In this document: positions 54,335 to 64,000 of the stretch, in pieces
Layout of the letters: each line of letters begins with the position of its first letter
Numbering within the stretch: position 1 is the first letter of the stretch
DNA from: Haematobia irritans
Taxonomy: Eukaryota; Arthropoda; Insecta; Diptera; Muscidae
DNA length: 64,000 nt
Assembly (NCBI RefSeq): GCF_050003625.1
Contig: NC_134398.1
Location: forward strand, 101,661,664 to 101,725,663
Direction of reading: 5' to 3'
Made by a program: the position numbers and the translations under genes
Notes under the pieces: model-generated
What the model saw: the letters and a program-made list of their open reading frames with translations, nothing else
Told to the model about the DNA's origin: nothing
Database searches by the model: none

Positions 54335-54850
54335 TTTAATATGCCTGGCGTAGCCTTTGCCTTCGTAGAAGAAATTAAAAGGGCGAATTAATTATTTCTA
54401 ATTATTCGGCTCGAATGGACCAAATGAATGCCTGACAACATAAAAGAAGAGTAATAAAAAGGCACTAGTTTAGAATGTGAACCAAAACATTGGACATTAC
54501 TTAATAAATTATTGCTCGTGAAACAATATATACCTTCGTAGAAGAAAATCCAAAAAACAAGAGTGCCAAAGTAAGAATTTCAAAAGGCTTGGATGCCGAA
54601 AGGCGGGGTTGATGATAACATATTTGACGTTAGAAAATGTCCTTATTTTCATACCGAAAGGCATAAAAGGTGTAGACAAATCCTAACGGCGTGATTACAC
54701 TTGAAAATGATTATATGATTTAACAAAAGCTAATAAAACGGCATTTGAACTTAAACACACAGTTTTCCGAAACAATATACAAGCAGTTTCACAGCAATCA
54801 TCAAATTCTCTCTTTTGATTCTCTAGCTGTGTTATGTTGATATCTTTCGT

Positions 54851-55612
54851 CAGTGTTGCCTGGTTAGGGGTTTCCCCCCCAAATTTAGGGGTTTTTTTTC
54901 ACGTTTAGGGGGATTTTTAGGGGTAAAATTTATTTGGAGGGATTTTTGGGGGTAAAAAATTATTTCAGACCTTATAAAGTGGAGCAATTCTCAAGCAAAT
55001 TCGGAACAATTCTAGCATGAGTTATGAGAAAAAAGATGCGGAAAGTCAACAAGAAGATCCTAAATACAAACAAGTATCCAATAGCATTATTTTCGTTATC
55101 TTTTTTAAACTCTTCTGTTGAAAGGATATTTTTAATATTTGACAAAATTAAAAACAATCGTATTTTAACTTAGCAGCTGAAAGCTTTTTAAGAGTAAGCC
55201 CGCTTTTTAAATTGATATACATATTGTATTATTACATCCATAAAAAAAATAATTTCCTCAGGGATGAAATTTTAAACAAACGAAAATCTCTTTTGTTTTA
55301 AAGTATTTTCTTAAATAGCAAATTTTATTTTTTATTTACTTCAAACGAAAAAAAATTTAGCATCAAAAGAAAACTTAGTTTTTCTAAAATTTCGTTTCTC
55401 AGGAAAGAACTCTTCTTTCAAGATATATATTTATGTTAAATTTAATTTTTAAAGTGTATCACTACAGGATTTTTTCAAATAATTTTGGGACCACTTTTTT
55501 GTACTTTTATACTCTGAAATTTTTTGGGGGTTTTTGAAAAAAGCTTAGACCAATTTAGGGGTTTTTTTCTTAAGATTTAGGGGGAAGAATCAAAAATCAC
55601 CTGGCAACACTG
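54851..55612. mobile_element. hAT MITE, TIR CAGTGTTGCC, left-arm copy (762 bp)
   Basis: 8-bp duplication TCTTTCGT at 54843-54850 and 55613-55620. Ends CAGTGTTGCCTGG and (complement) CAGTGTTGCCAGG. Subterminal 'taggggtttttt' runs. No ORF of note. Confidence 0.9.
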
Positions 55613-55633
55613 TCTTTCGTCAACCCTCCCGGT

Positions 55634-56184
55634 CAGGGCTGCCAATAAAATTTCATTTAAAATCGTCACTTTTTTCGATAAAAGTCGTCATAATCAGCAC
55701 TTACATTTTTAAAATCGGCAATATAAATAATATTAAAATTAAACATATTTTTTGAGTAAACACAAAACAAAAGTATTTATTTCACATACAAAAGAGAAAA
55801 TTAATGTACACAACTTTGCATTTCAATAAAATAAAATACAAAGAAATCCGGTTTGAATGCAAAGAACATTAACATAAAAATCATTTTCTAGTTAAATAAA
55901 AATATTTCGTAATTTTTGTATAAAAAATCTATTTTTCTACAATATTGTTATTAATTTTTATTTAAAAAGTACTCCATGTTTTGTTTCCGAATTTTTTCCC
56001 AAAATTTTTCAAATTTATTTTAATATTTTCAAAAATTTCTTCAAAATGTAAAAACTTTAACTCCCTAAATTATGTGTTTAATGGACGGAATTAATATCGT
56101 TAAAATCGGAAAAAATCGGAATTGTCCATTTTGTGAGTAAAAAATCGTCAAGATGTCGATAAATCGGCAAAATTGGCAGCCCTG
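55634..56184. mobile_element. hAT MITE, TIR CAGGGCTGCCAAT, left-arm copy (551 bp)
   Basis: 8-bp duplication CTCCCGGT at 55626-55633 and 56185-56192. Ends CAGGGCTGCCAAT and ATTGGCAGCCCTG, with 'aaatcgg/aaaatcgtca' subterminal words. Confidence 0.9.
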
Positions 56185-56192
56185 CTCCCGGT

Positions 56193-56509
56193 TAACATCT
56201 CTATACTCTCCCTCACTCTCTGAATTAAATATTGCAGCATATGTAAGTTTACTCGAAATAATTTTTGTTGTTTTGATTTCAGTTTAAAAACCATACGTTG
56301 ACTAAACTACAAGAGTAGTTTAACCAACAGAGGAAAAGTATATTTGTCAAATTTATTTAGGCAAAGCTAAACTGCAATATTCCATTGCAATAAGTTTAGA
56401 CTTGACTTCCTCATATTGTGCAATTATTTACATTATTATATTATCAATGTCGTGTTGTCCAGTTTTTATAGCAATATAAGTAACAAGTAAGGAGTTCGTG
56501 AACACGCAA
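56193..56509. repeat. Dispersed repeat in left arm (mirrored at 57801-58117)
   Basis: Includes the block ttttgatttcagtttaaaaa, actaaactacaagagtag also present at 49660-49730. No coding sequence. Confidence 0.6.
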
Positions 56510-56740
56510 CCATGTGAAAAACAATGATTTTATAAATTTATCCAGCAAACGCTAAGCGATTGGCCTTGTGACTTGTTAATTGTCATTGCGAACGCAAGGC
56601 GAACTGGAATCGTTTGAAGTCAAACGGAAGATCAGTCGGAATCATTGGTGTTCGAGAAATACATGCATTTTCACCTGCGTACGGTCCGTTAATAATGGTT
56701 GCCTCAATCAAATTTGACACGTGACAAATACCCCCATTGA
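56510..56740 (-). pseudogene. Helitron helicase C-terminal fragment, left arm
   Basis: Mirror of the fragment at 57570-57800, read on the minus strand: ATIINGPYAGENACISRTPM, IPTDLPFDFKRFQF, then after a 1-bp shift VRLAFAMTINKSQGQSLSVC. These are helicase motifs V-VI of the Helitron Pif1-like domain. Confidence 0.85.
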
Positions 56741-56756
56741 GTTTTCTCCGTTCACA

Positions 56757-57295
<539 letters not shown>

Positions 57296-57569
57296 TTTTT
57301 ACTTTTTGCTAGAATATCAACTATTTTCAACACCGATTTTCGCCTATTTACACCCCACGACAACGAACTTAAATGGGTATACGTAGGTAGCTGTATTCTT
57401 GGAGAATCCCCCAGTGAAAGGGCCATGGGCGTTGCTCATCTGTGAACGGAGAAAAGTCAATGGGGGGTAAAATTACTATTTGATAGAATATATTCTATTT
57501 TCAACGCTGATTTTCGCCTATTTACACCCCACGACAACGAACTAAAGTTCATCTGTGAACGGAGAAAAC

Positions 57570-57800
57570 TCAATGGGGGTATTTGTCACGTGTCAAATTT
57601 GATTGAGGCAACCATTATTAACGGACCGTACGCAGGTGAAAATGCATGTATTTCTCGAACACCAATGATTCCGACTGATCTTCCGTTTGACTTCAAACGA
57701 TTCCAGTTCGCCTTGCGTTCGCAATGACAATTAACAAGTCACAAGGCCAATCGCTTAGCGTTTGCTGGATAAATTTATAAAATCATTGTTTTTCACATGG
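57570..57800 (+). pseudogene. Helitron helicase C-terminal fragment, right arm
   Basis: Reads GGICHVSNLIEATIINGPYA, GENACISRTPMIPTDLPFDF, KRFQF, a 1-base frameshift, then VRLAFAMTINKSQGQSLSVC, WINL and a stop. Then CFSHG as expected in the family. The KSQGQ motif is diagnostic of Helitron/Pif1-like helicases. It would follow the segment that ends at 47571 in a complete Helitron, so it may come from the same family. Confidence 0.88.
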
Positions 57801-58125
57801 TTGCGTGTTCACGAACTCCTTACTTGTTACTTATATTGCTATAAAAACTGGACAACACGACATTGATAATATAATAATGTAAATAATTGCACAATATGAG
57901 GAAGTCAAGTCTAAACTTATTGCAATGGAATATTGCAGTTTAGCTTTGCCTAAATAAATTTGACAAATATACTTTTCCTCTGTTGGTTAAACTACTCTTG
58001 TAGTTTAGTCAACGTATGGTTTTTAAACTGAAATCAAAACAACAAAAATTATTTCGAGTAAACTTACATATGCTGCAATATTTAATTCAGAGAGTGAGGG
58101 AGAGTATAGAGATGTTAACCGGGAG

Positions 58126-58676
58126 CAGGGCTGCCAATTTTGCCGATTTATCGACATCTTGACGATTTTTTACTCACAAAATGGACAATTCCGATTTTTT
58201 CCGATTTTAACGATATTAATTCCGTCCATTAAACACATAATTTAGGGAGTTAAAGTTTTTACATTTTGAAGAAATTTTTGAAAATATTAAAATAAATTTG
58301 AAAAATTTTGGGAAAAAATTCGGAAACAAAACATGGAGTACTTTTTAAATAAAAATTAATAACAATATTGTAGAAAAATAGATTTTTTATACAAAAATTA
58401 CGAAATATTTTTATTTAACTAGAAAATGATTTTTATGTTAATGTTCTTTGCATTCAAACCGGATTTCTTTGTATTTTATTTTATTGAAATGCAAAGTTGT
58501 GTACATTAATTTTCTCTTTTGTATGTGAAATAAATACTTTTGTTTTGTGTTTACTCAAAAAATATGTTTAATTTTAATATTATTTATATTGCCGATTTTA
58601 AAAATGTAAGTGCTGATTATGACGACTTTTATCGAAAAAAGTGACGATTTTAAATGAAATTTTATTGGCAGCCCTG
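58126..58676. mobile_element. hAT MITE, TIR CAGGGCTGCCAAT, right-arm mirror copy
   Basis: Exact mirror of 55634-56184, with ACCGGGAG flanks. Confidence 0.9.
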
Positions 58677-58697
58677 ACCGGGAGGGTTGACGAAAGA

Positions 58698-59458
58698 CAG
58701 TGTTGCCAGGTGATTTTTGATTCTTCCCCCTAAATCTTAAGAAAAAAACCCCTAAATTGGTCTAAGCTTTTTTCAAAAACCCCCAAAAAATTTCAGAGTA
58801 TAAAAGTACAAAAAAGTGGTCCCAAAATTATTTGAAAAAATCCTGTAGTGATACACTTTAAAAATTAAATTTAACATAAATATATATCTTGAAAGAAGAG
58901 TTCTTTCCTGAGAAACGAAATTTTAGAAAAACTAAGTTTTCTTTTGATGCTAAATTTTTTTTCGTTTGAAGTAAATAAAAAATAAAATTTGCTATTTAAG
59001 AAAATACTTTAAAACAAAAGAGATTTTCGTTTGTTTAAAATTTCATCCCTGAGGAAATTATTTTTTTTATGGATGTAATAATACAATATGTATATCAATT
59101 TAAAAAGCGGGCTTACTCTTAAAAAGCTTTCAGCTGCTAAGTTAAAATACGATTGTTTTTAATTTTGTCAAATATTAAAAATATCCTTTCAACAGAAGAG
59201 TTTAAAAAAGATAACGAAAATAATGCTATTGGATACTTGTTTGTATTTAGGATCTTCTTGTTGACTTTCCGCATCTTTTTTCTCATAACTCATGCTAGAA
59301 TTGTTCCGAATTTGCTTGAGAATTGCTCCACTTTATAAGGTCTGAAATAATTTTTTACCCCCAAAAATCCCTCCAAATAAATTTTACCCCTAAAAATCCC
59401 CCTAAACGTGAAAAAAACCCCTAAATTTGGGGGGGAAACCCCTAACCAGGCAACACTG
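58698..59458. mobile_element. hAT MITE, TIR CAGTGTTGCC, right-arm mirror copy
   Basis: Mirror image of 54851-55612, 1 bp shorter because of the homopolymer difference. Flanked by ACGAAAGA on both sides. Confidence 0.9.
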
Positions 59459-59974
59459 ACGAAAGATATCAACATAACACAGCTAGAGAATCAAAAGAGA
59501 GAATTTGATGATTGCTGTGAAACTGCTTGTATATTGTTTCGGAAAACTGTGTGTTTAAGTTCAAATGCCGTTTTATTAGCTTTTGTTAAATCATATAATC
59601 ATTTTCAAGTGTAATCACGCCGTTAGGATTTGTCTACACCTTTTATGCCTTTCGGTATGAAAATAAGGACATTTTCTAACGTCAAATATGTTATCATCAA
59701 CCCCGCCTTTCGGCATCCAAGCCTTTTGAAATTCTTACTTTGGCACTCTTGTTTTTTGGATTTTCTTCTACGAAGGTATATATTGTTTCACGAGCAATAA
59801 TTTATTAAGTAATGTCCAATGTTTTGGTTCACATTCTAAACTAGTGCCTTTTTATTACTCTTCTTTTATGTTGTCAGGCATTCATTTGGTCCATTCGAGC
59901 CGAATAATTAGAAATAATTAATTCGCCCTTTTAATTTCTTCTACGAAGGCAAAGGCTACGCCAGGCATATTAAA

Positions 59975-60371
<397 letters not shown>

Positions 60372-60586
60372 AGTGGTTTCACTGCAATGTGGAACGCCGT
60401 TCGGACTTGGCTATAAAACGGAGGTCCCTTGTCATTGAGCTTAACATGGAATCGGGCAGCACTCAGTGATAAGAGAGAAGTTCACCAATGTGGTATCACA
60501 ATGGACTGAATAGTCTAAGTGAGCTTGATACATCGGGCTGCCACCTAACCTAAACTATACTCGACTCCACGTTCTTCTTTTGTTAG
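60372..60586 (+). mobile_element. SINE, 5'-truncated copy
   Basis: Plus-strand body and tail of the SINE at 50765-51114: aatgtggaacgccgttcgga, gagcttaacatggaatcggg, then tggtatcacaatggactgaa and the tail ending gggctgccacctaacctaa. The tRNA head is missing. Confidence 0.85.
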
Positions 60587-60672
60587 ATGGACTGAATAGT
60601 CTAAGTGAGCTTGATACATCGGGCTGCCACCTATCCTAACCTATACTCGACTCCACGTTCTTCTTTTGTTAG
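60501..60672 (+). repeat. 86-bp tandem duplication of SINE tail plus flank
   Basis: Units 60501-60586 and 60587-60672 start atggactgaatagtctaagt and end cttcttttgttag. They differ at two or so positions (acctaacctaaac versus acctatcctaacc). Confidence 0.9.
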
Positions 60673-60714
60673 AGTTTTTGAATTCCTAATTATACAATGT
60701 TGTTGTACATGTAT

Positions 60715-61820
60715 ACATGTTGTAGTTGACTGTAGAAACAATAAGCGTTGTTCGACTGTTCACCACTTTGGTGAATTCTAACAAATTAGCTTTCTAAAAA
60801 TAAATTTCGTGTTGTTGCATTACTATGTAACAAAACGAAATAAAAATAAGATTAAGGGACTTGTAAGTTATATGAAAAGATGATGTACAGTTGGGAGAAA
60901 AAGATGATTCAATTTGTAAGAGGAAATTTCCCAAATGTTTTCTCCATAAGGAGTTAGCATAAAGGGCCCAAAATTGAGTTATCTCTCCCAGCCAGATCTA
61001 TACTGAAAGGCTGTGGAAAGGTTCATTCGCCCGAACCGAAACATGTACAGTCCAGGCGTGTATAGATTTGTATCTGGCGTTTTCTTTTCAATGGCTTTAT
61101 TTACCATGTTCCTTAATCTATATCTGTCCATAAAGCTCGAAAAATAATTGTATAATTAGATATAATGCATTTGGACGTCAATTGCCTGTTTCGGTATCAG
61201 GCTAACATGAAATATAATAAGCAACGATGAGCCCGTCGTAAAACTAGCAAAAACACGACTAATGTACGCGTTAGAATTGTTGTTGTATCCTGGAAACCAG
61301 TTTCTGTTAATTGTCACATGTTGTAGTTGACTGTAGAAACAATAAGCGTTGTTCGACTGTTCACCACTTTGGTGAATTCTAACAAATTAGCTTTCTAAAA
61401 ATAAATTTCGTGTTGTTGCATTACTATGTAACAAAACGAAATAAAAATAAGATTAAGGGACTTGTAAGTTATATGAAAAGATGATGTACAGTTGGGAGAA
61501 AAAGATGATTCAATTTGTAAGAGGAAATTTCCCAAATGTTTTCTCCATAAGGAGTTAGCATAAAGGGCCCAAAATTGAGTTATCTCTCCCAGCCAGATCT
61601 ATACTAAAAGGCTGTGGAAAGGTTCATTCGCCCGAACCGAAACATGTACAGTCCAGGCGTGTATAGATTTGTATCTGGCGTTTTCTTTTCAATGGCTCTA
61701 TTAACCATGTTCCTTAATCTATATCTGTCCATAAAGCTCGAAAAATAATTGTATAATTAGATATAATGCATTTGGACGTCAATTGCCTGTTTCGGTATCA
61801 GGCTAACATGAAATATAATA
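60715..61820. repeat. Two 505-bp direct repeats, 96 bp apart
   Basis: 60715-61219 and 61316-61820. I see three substitutions (actgaaagg/actaaaagg, and two in ggctttatttacc/ggctctattaacc). The arrangement recalls LTRs or a tandem duplication with a spacer; ends are not TG...CA and no pol gene lies between. Confidence 0.9.
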
Positions 61821-62031
61821 GTTTTTAATTCCTTCCAAATTTTAAAGTTTTGTACCGAAAACAGTTTGTTGTTACAAAATTGTTATTTTTGCAATAAAAA
61901 ACTAATATTTTATCAAAAAATCAGTCAATTTCGTTTATATCACGCACTGTTCCTGACTATAAATCTTTAATAACCCACATTTCATTATACAAATTTAATA
62001 TAGTATAAATACAAATGTGTAAAAAAAAAGT
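61821..62031. other. AT-rich spacer
   Basis: No feature recognised. Confidence 0.4.
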
Positions 62032-62108
62032 GTTCGGTCGGAGCAGGGATTAAACCCATGACCCTTTGCATGCAAGGCAGACATGCCAACCACTGCTCCA
62101 CGTGGCAA
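62032..62108 (-). repeat. Isolated tRNA-like SINE head
   Basis: The minus strand reads cgtggagcagtggttggcat, gtctgccttgcatgcaaagg, gtcatgggtttaatccctgc: A box-like TGGAGCAGTGG and B box-like GGTTTAATCCC. Similar to the head of the SINE at 51114, more diverged, with no body or tail next to it. Confidence 0.7.
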
Positions 62109-62219
62109 ACAAATGTATGTTTCTGTTAAATGATGTTATGTTTGCATGGGCTCGTGTGCGCTGCACACTATGCTATATAAATGTAACTTATAACGATAAT
62201 TATCTACTGGTGACTATAA

Positions 62220-62600
62220 CAGCTACGTAGTCCAGAGAATAGTGTGTTAGCTTACAAACTGTATGGTCCTCGGTTCGATTCTCCGTGCAGCCGAAAGGTA
62301 AAATTTAAAAAATTTATAAAAGTGAATAATTTCTCCAACATTATTTGTATTACAGAAAAAGGTGCCAAGAACTAAAATATTTCGTGGAAGTGAAAATTAC
62401 GAGTATGTTAGGCAATGAGCACAATAGTCCGTGGGAAAAATTCTTCCAAGCATATAATATTTTTGGGCTCAAAATGCTTCCAAACATATAATATGTTCAC
62501 ATAAAACAAACATATTAATGTTTCGGCAGTATCCAACAATATATGTGCTTCCTGCAAATTATGTTTGGAACATATGATAAAAAATCGATTTTTTTTGAGG
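62220..62600 (+). repeat. Partial 'aaacatat' element with tRNA-like core
   Basis: Related to 51431-52407. tRNA-like segment ending cctcggttcgattctccgtg (B box GGTTCGATTCT), then ggtgccaagaactaaaatat (complement of the 51900 region) and 'aaacatataatatgttcaca' words. Opposite orientation to the copy in the Xrn1 relic. Left boundary not resolved. Confidence 0.65.
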
Positions 62601-62734
62601 GTGTTGATCGATTCATCCCATATTCTAGAAAACATCGAATAATTTCCATCAATGGAAGTTACAGTCATATCGTTTAATCAATCTTGCGTAAATATTTGAA
62701 AAATATGAAAATATGAAGAGTTTTTAAAATTTTG

Positions 62735-63473
62735 GTTTAGCTGGAGTCGGAATCGAGCAATTCAAGTAGTGGAATTCTGTATTTCTTCACGATAGTCGTG
62801 AGTAGTGTTAATTTTGTCTACCAAAAAGTTGTTTGCACTAACGATCGCGTCATTCTGTAACTAATCTTGAACGAGTATTGTTTAAGCTGCGTTGTGCTTA
62901 GCAACCCTGCTAATAAAAACTGTGGAATGGAAGAATAGCACAAAAAATTGCAAATTTGGAAATTATTTGCTAATTTAAAAGAAATACACGTAGCCGGAAG
63001 AGAAACTATGTGATATTCTCAATCTATGAGAAATTCCCTTGTAATTTAAGACCATTTAAGGCAGTTCCGCTCGATTAAATTCTTAGAACGGCTTTTCACC
63101 TTTGGATTTTCAAAATGTTGCGGAAAACTCTTTTTGTAATAAAAAAAGATCCATTATTTTCCTATTAAAAGTAACTATCATAATTAAAGACACTATTTTG
63201 CATGAATGAACTTTTCTGCCGATAACGTCAATGCATTAGAAAATATAAGCAACCAAAAAACCTTCGTTGTTTACTTAACGATGTATTGATTGTTATCTGT
63301 ACAGAAAACAACACAGCTGATTTTAAATGATTGGAAATGTAGTTTAAAGCGACTACCGAATAGCTTCGTTGTTATTTTTCTTGTTATCCCTTCTTAAAGA
63401 TGCGATTCATAGTTAAAATTGAATACAAAATCCCACTACAGCAAAATCTTCGGGCTCCGACTCCACAGCCCTG
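62735..63473. mobile_element. Possible hAT MITE (CAGGGCTGTGGAGTCGG-type end)
   Basis: The right end reads ctccgactccacagccctg (63455-63473), a well-known hAT-like terminal sequence in insects. The left side near 62742 has 'gctggagtcggaatcgag', an imperfect partner. No 8-bp duplication could be matched, and the interior has no gene. Confidence 0.45.
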
Positions 63474-63476
63474 ACT

Positions 63477-63985
63477 ATGCAGGACCAAACCAACCTAGTG
63501 GGCCAAACAGTTTCGCAATGGGAGATAAAGTCTCGCGTTTTGTAAAACGAGACTTGTTCGGAAGCAGACTCATAGGTTAGGTTAGGTGGCAGCCCGATGT
63601 ATCAGGCTCACTTAGACTATTCAGTCCATTGTGATACCACATTGGTGAAGCGGACTCATGCTGAAGTAGAATACGTCCAGCTGGGCGTTCCATCTTATAC
63701 CAAGACGTTTCGAACTGCTAGCTGCTACAAACGTGAGAAGCTCGGCACCAATCAAATGTCCCGTAGGGAAACCCTCTAGAATGGTACGATCATTCGCAGT
63801 GCACTTTCGCAGCTCAAACTTGGCAGAAGATAGAGCGGCAATTAGCTGATCCCTAGCCTAATCACAGTACGCAAATCATGGTAGCCTGTCAATACGTCGT
63901 CAACGTACATGCATCTCCGTAGGATGTGCGCAGCAAGGGGAAACTCATTCTCCGTGTCGTTCACGAATTGTAATAATGTCCATAT
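63477..63985 (-). pseudogene. BEL/Pao retrotransposon pol (RT) fragment
   Basis: The minus strand reads FVNDTENEFPLAAHILRRCM, YVDDVLTGYHDLRTVIRLG (YVDD RT catalytic box), then with frameshifts AALSSAKFELRKCTAN, TILEGFPTGHLIGAELL, LGIRWNAQLDVFYFSMS, and across a small insertion LPNKSRFTKRETLSPIAKLF, GPLGWFGPA. This order (YVDD, FELRKW-like, LGIRWN, KR..LS.IAK.FDPLG) is diagnostic of BEL/Pao Pol. Cut by hAT-like MITEs on both sides. Inactive. Confidence 0.88.
63574..63646 (-). mobile_element. 5'-truncated SINE/LOA tail insertion (73 bp)
   Basis: Flanked by GAAGCAGACTCAT (63561-63573) and GAAGCGGACTCAT (63647-63659), a 13-bp target duplication with one mismatch. It contains the shared LOA/SINE 3' end and a (CCTAA)n-type tail. 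Removing it restores the BEL/Pao frame. Confidence 0.85.
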
Positions 63986-64000
63986 TAGAGGTGTGCATGT
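63986..64000. mobile_element. hAT-type MITE, copy 3 (cut by window end)
   Basis: TAGAGGTGTGCATGT, the TIR of the 601-bp hAT MITEs, begins 15 bp before the window ends. Confidence 0.7.

Noticed and set aside
60715..61820. LTR retrotransposon call for the 505-bp repeats
   Set aside because: No TG...CA ends, primer-binding site, polypurine tract or pol sequence between them.

Overview
Eukaryotic nuclear DNA from a fly, most likely a calyptrate/muscid-type dipteran (inference). The clues are a fly-like PP2A scaffold gene with 50-70 bp introns, jockey-, LOA-, copia-, BEL/Pao-, Helitron-, mariner- and hAT-type elements, an AT-rich background with many A/T microsatellites, and the 'tatagctcccatat' interspersed repeat. 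One 100-N assembly gap lies at 54235-54334.

Layout. 1-6.66 kb: four head-to-head/tail-to-tail fragments of one LOA-like LINE family (ORF1 with a DUF4780-like domain; ORF2 with endonuclease, RT and RNase H). 6.7-8.2 kb: ~150-bp tandem repeats and AT-rich sequence. 8.2-11.26 kb: a dead LINE split by a deleted copia element with matching target duplications. 11.28-13.14 kb: the only cellular gene that looks coding, Pp2A-29B (PP2A 65-kDa A subunit, HEAT repeats), lacking its first exon(s) in this window and followed by a broken tandem copy of its last exon. 13.63-20.1 kb: a jockey element with a recognisable Inr/DPE promoter, cut by three TA-flanked MITEs, one of which carries a hAT MITE. 20.1-30.56 kb: two LINEs (X and Y) of a PHD-finger/endonuclease/RT family, with a recent 2,006-bp tandem duplication across their junction. 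32.1-36.0 kb: another LOA copy. 36.1-47.6 kb: a decayed Helitron that received a complete LOA copy (36547-44551), itself invaded by a hAT MITE, a TA-MITE and a DD37E mariner, which in turn contains a pogo-like element. 47.9-52.7 kb: a LOA scrap, AT-rich MITE sequence with exon-like signals, a tRNA-derived SINE and a broken, intron-containing Xrn1 (pacman) 5' fragment. 52.9-54.2 kb: a LOA ORF1 running into the gap. 54.3-60.0 kb: a nearly perfect inverted repeat with 2.68-kb arms around a 279-bp (TA)n core. 60-64 kb: SINE pieces, 505-bp direct repeats, another tRNA-like repeat, a possible hAT MITE, a BEL/Pao pol fragment and the start of a third hAT MITE copy.

How the parts relate. Nested insertions can be ordered because related copies or reading frames in the same window supply the empty sites. 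The SINE 3' end matches the LOA LINE 3' end, suggesting that LOA machinery moved the SINE. LOA and jockey 5' ends both carry the RGWCGTG downstream element at exactly +28. Nothing here is bacterial: there are no operons or CRISPR arrays, and I saw no functional tRNA or rRNA gene.
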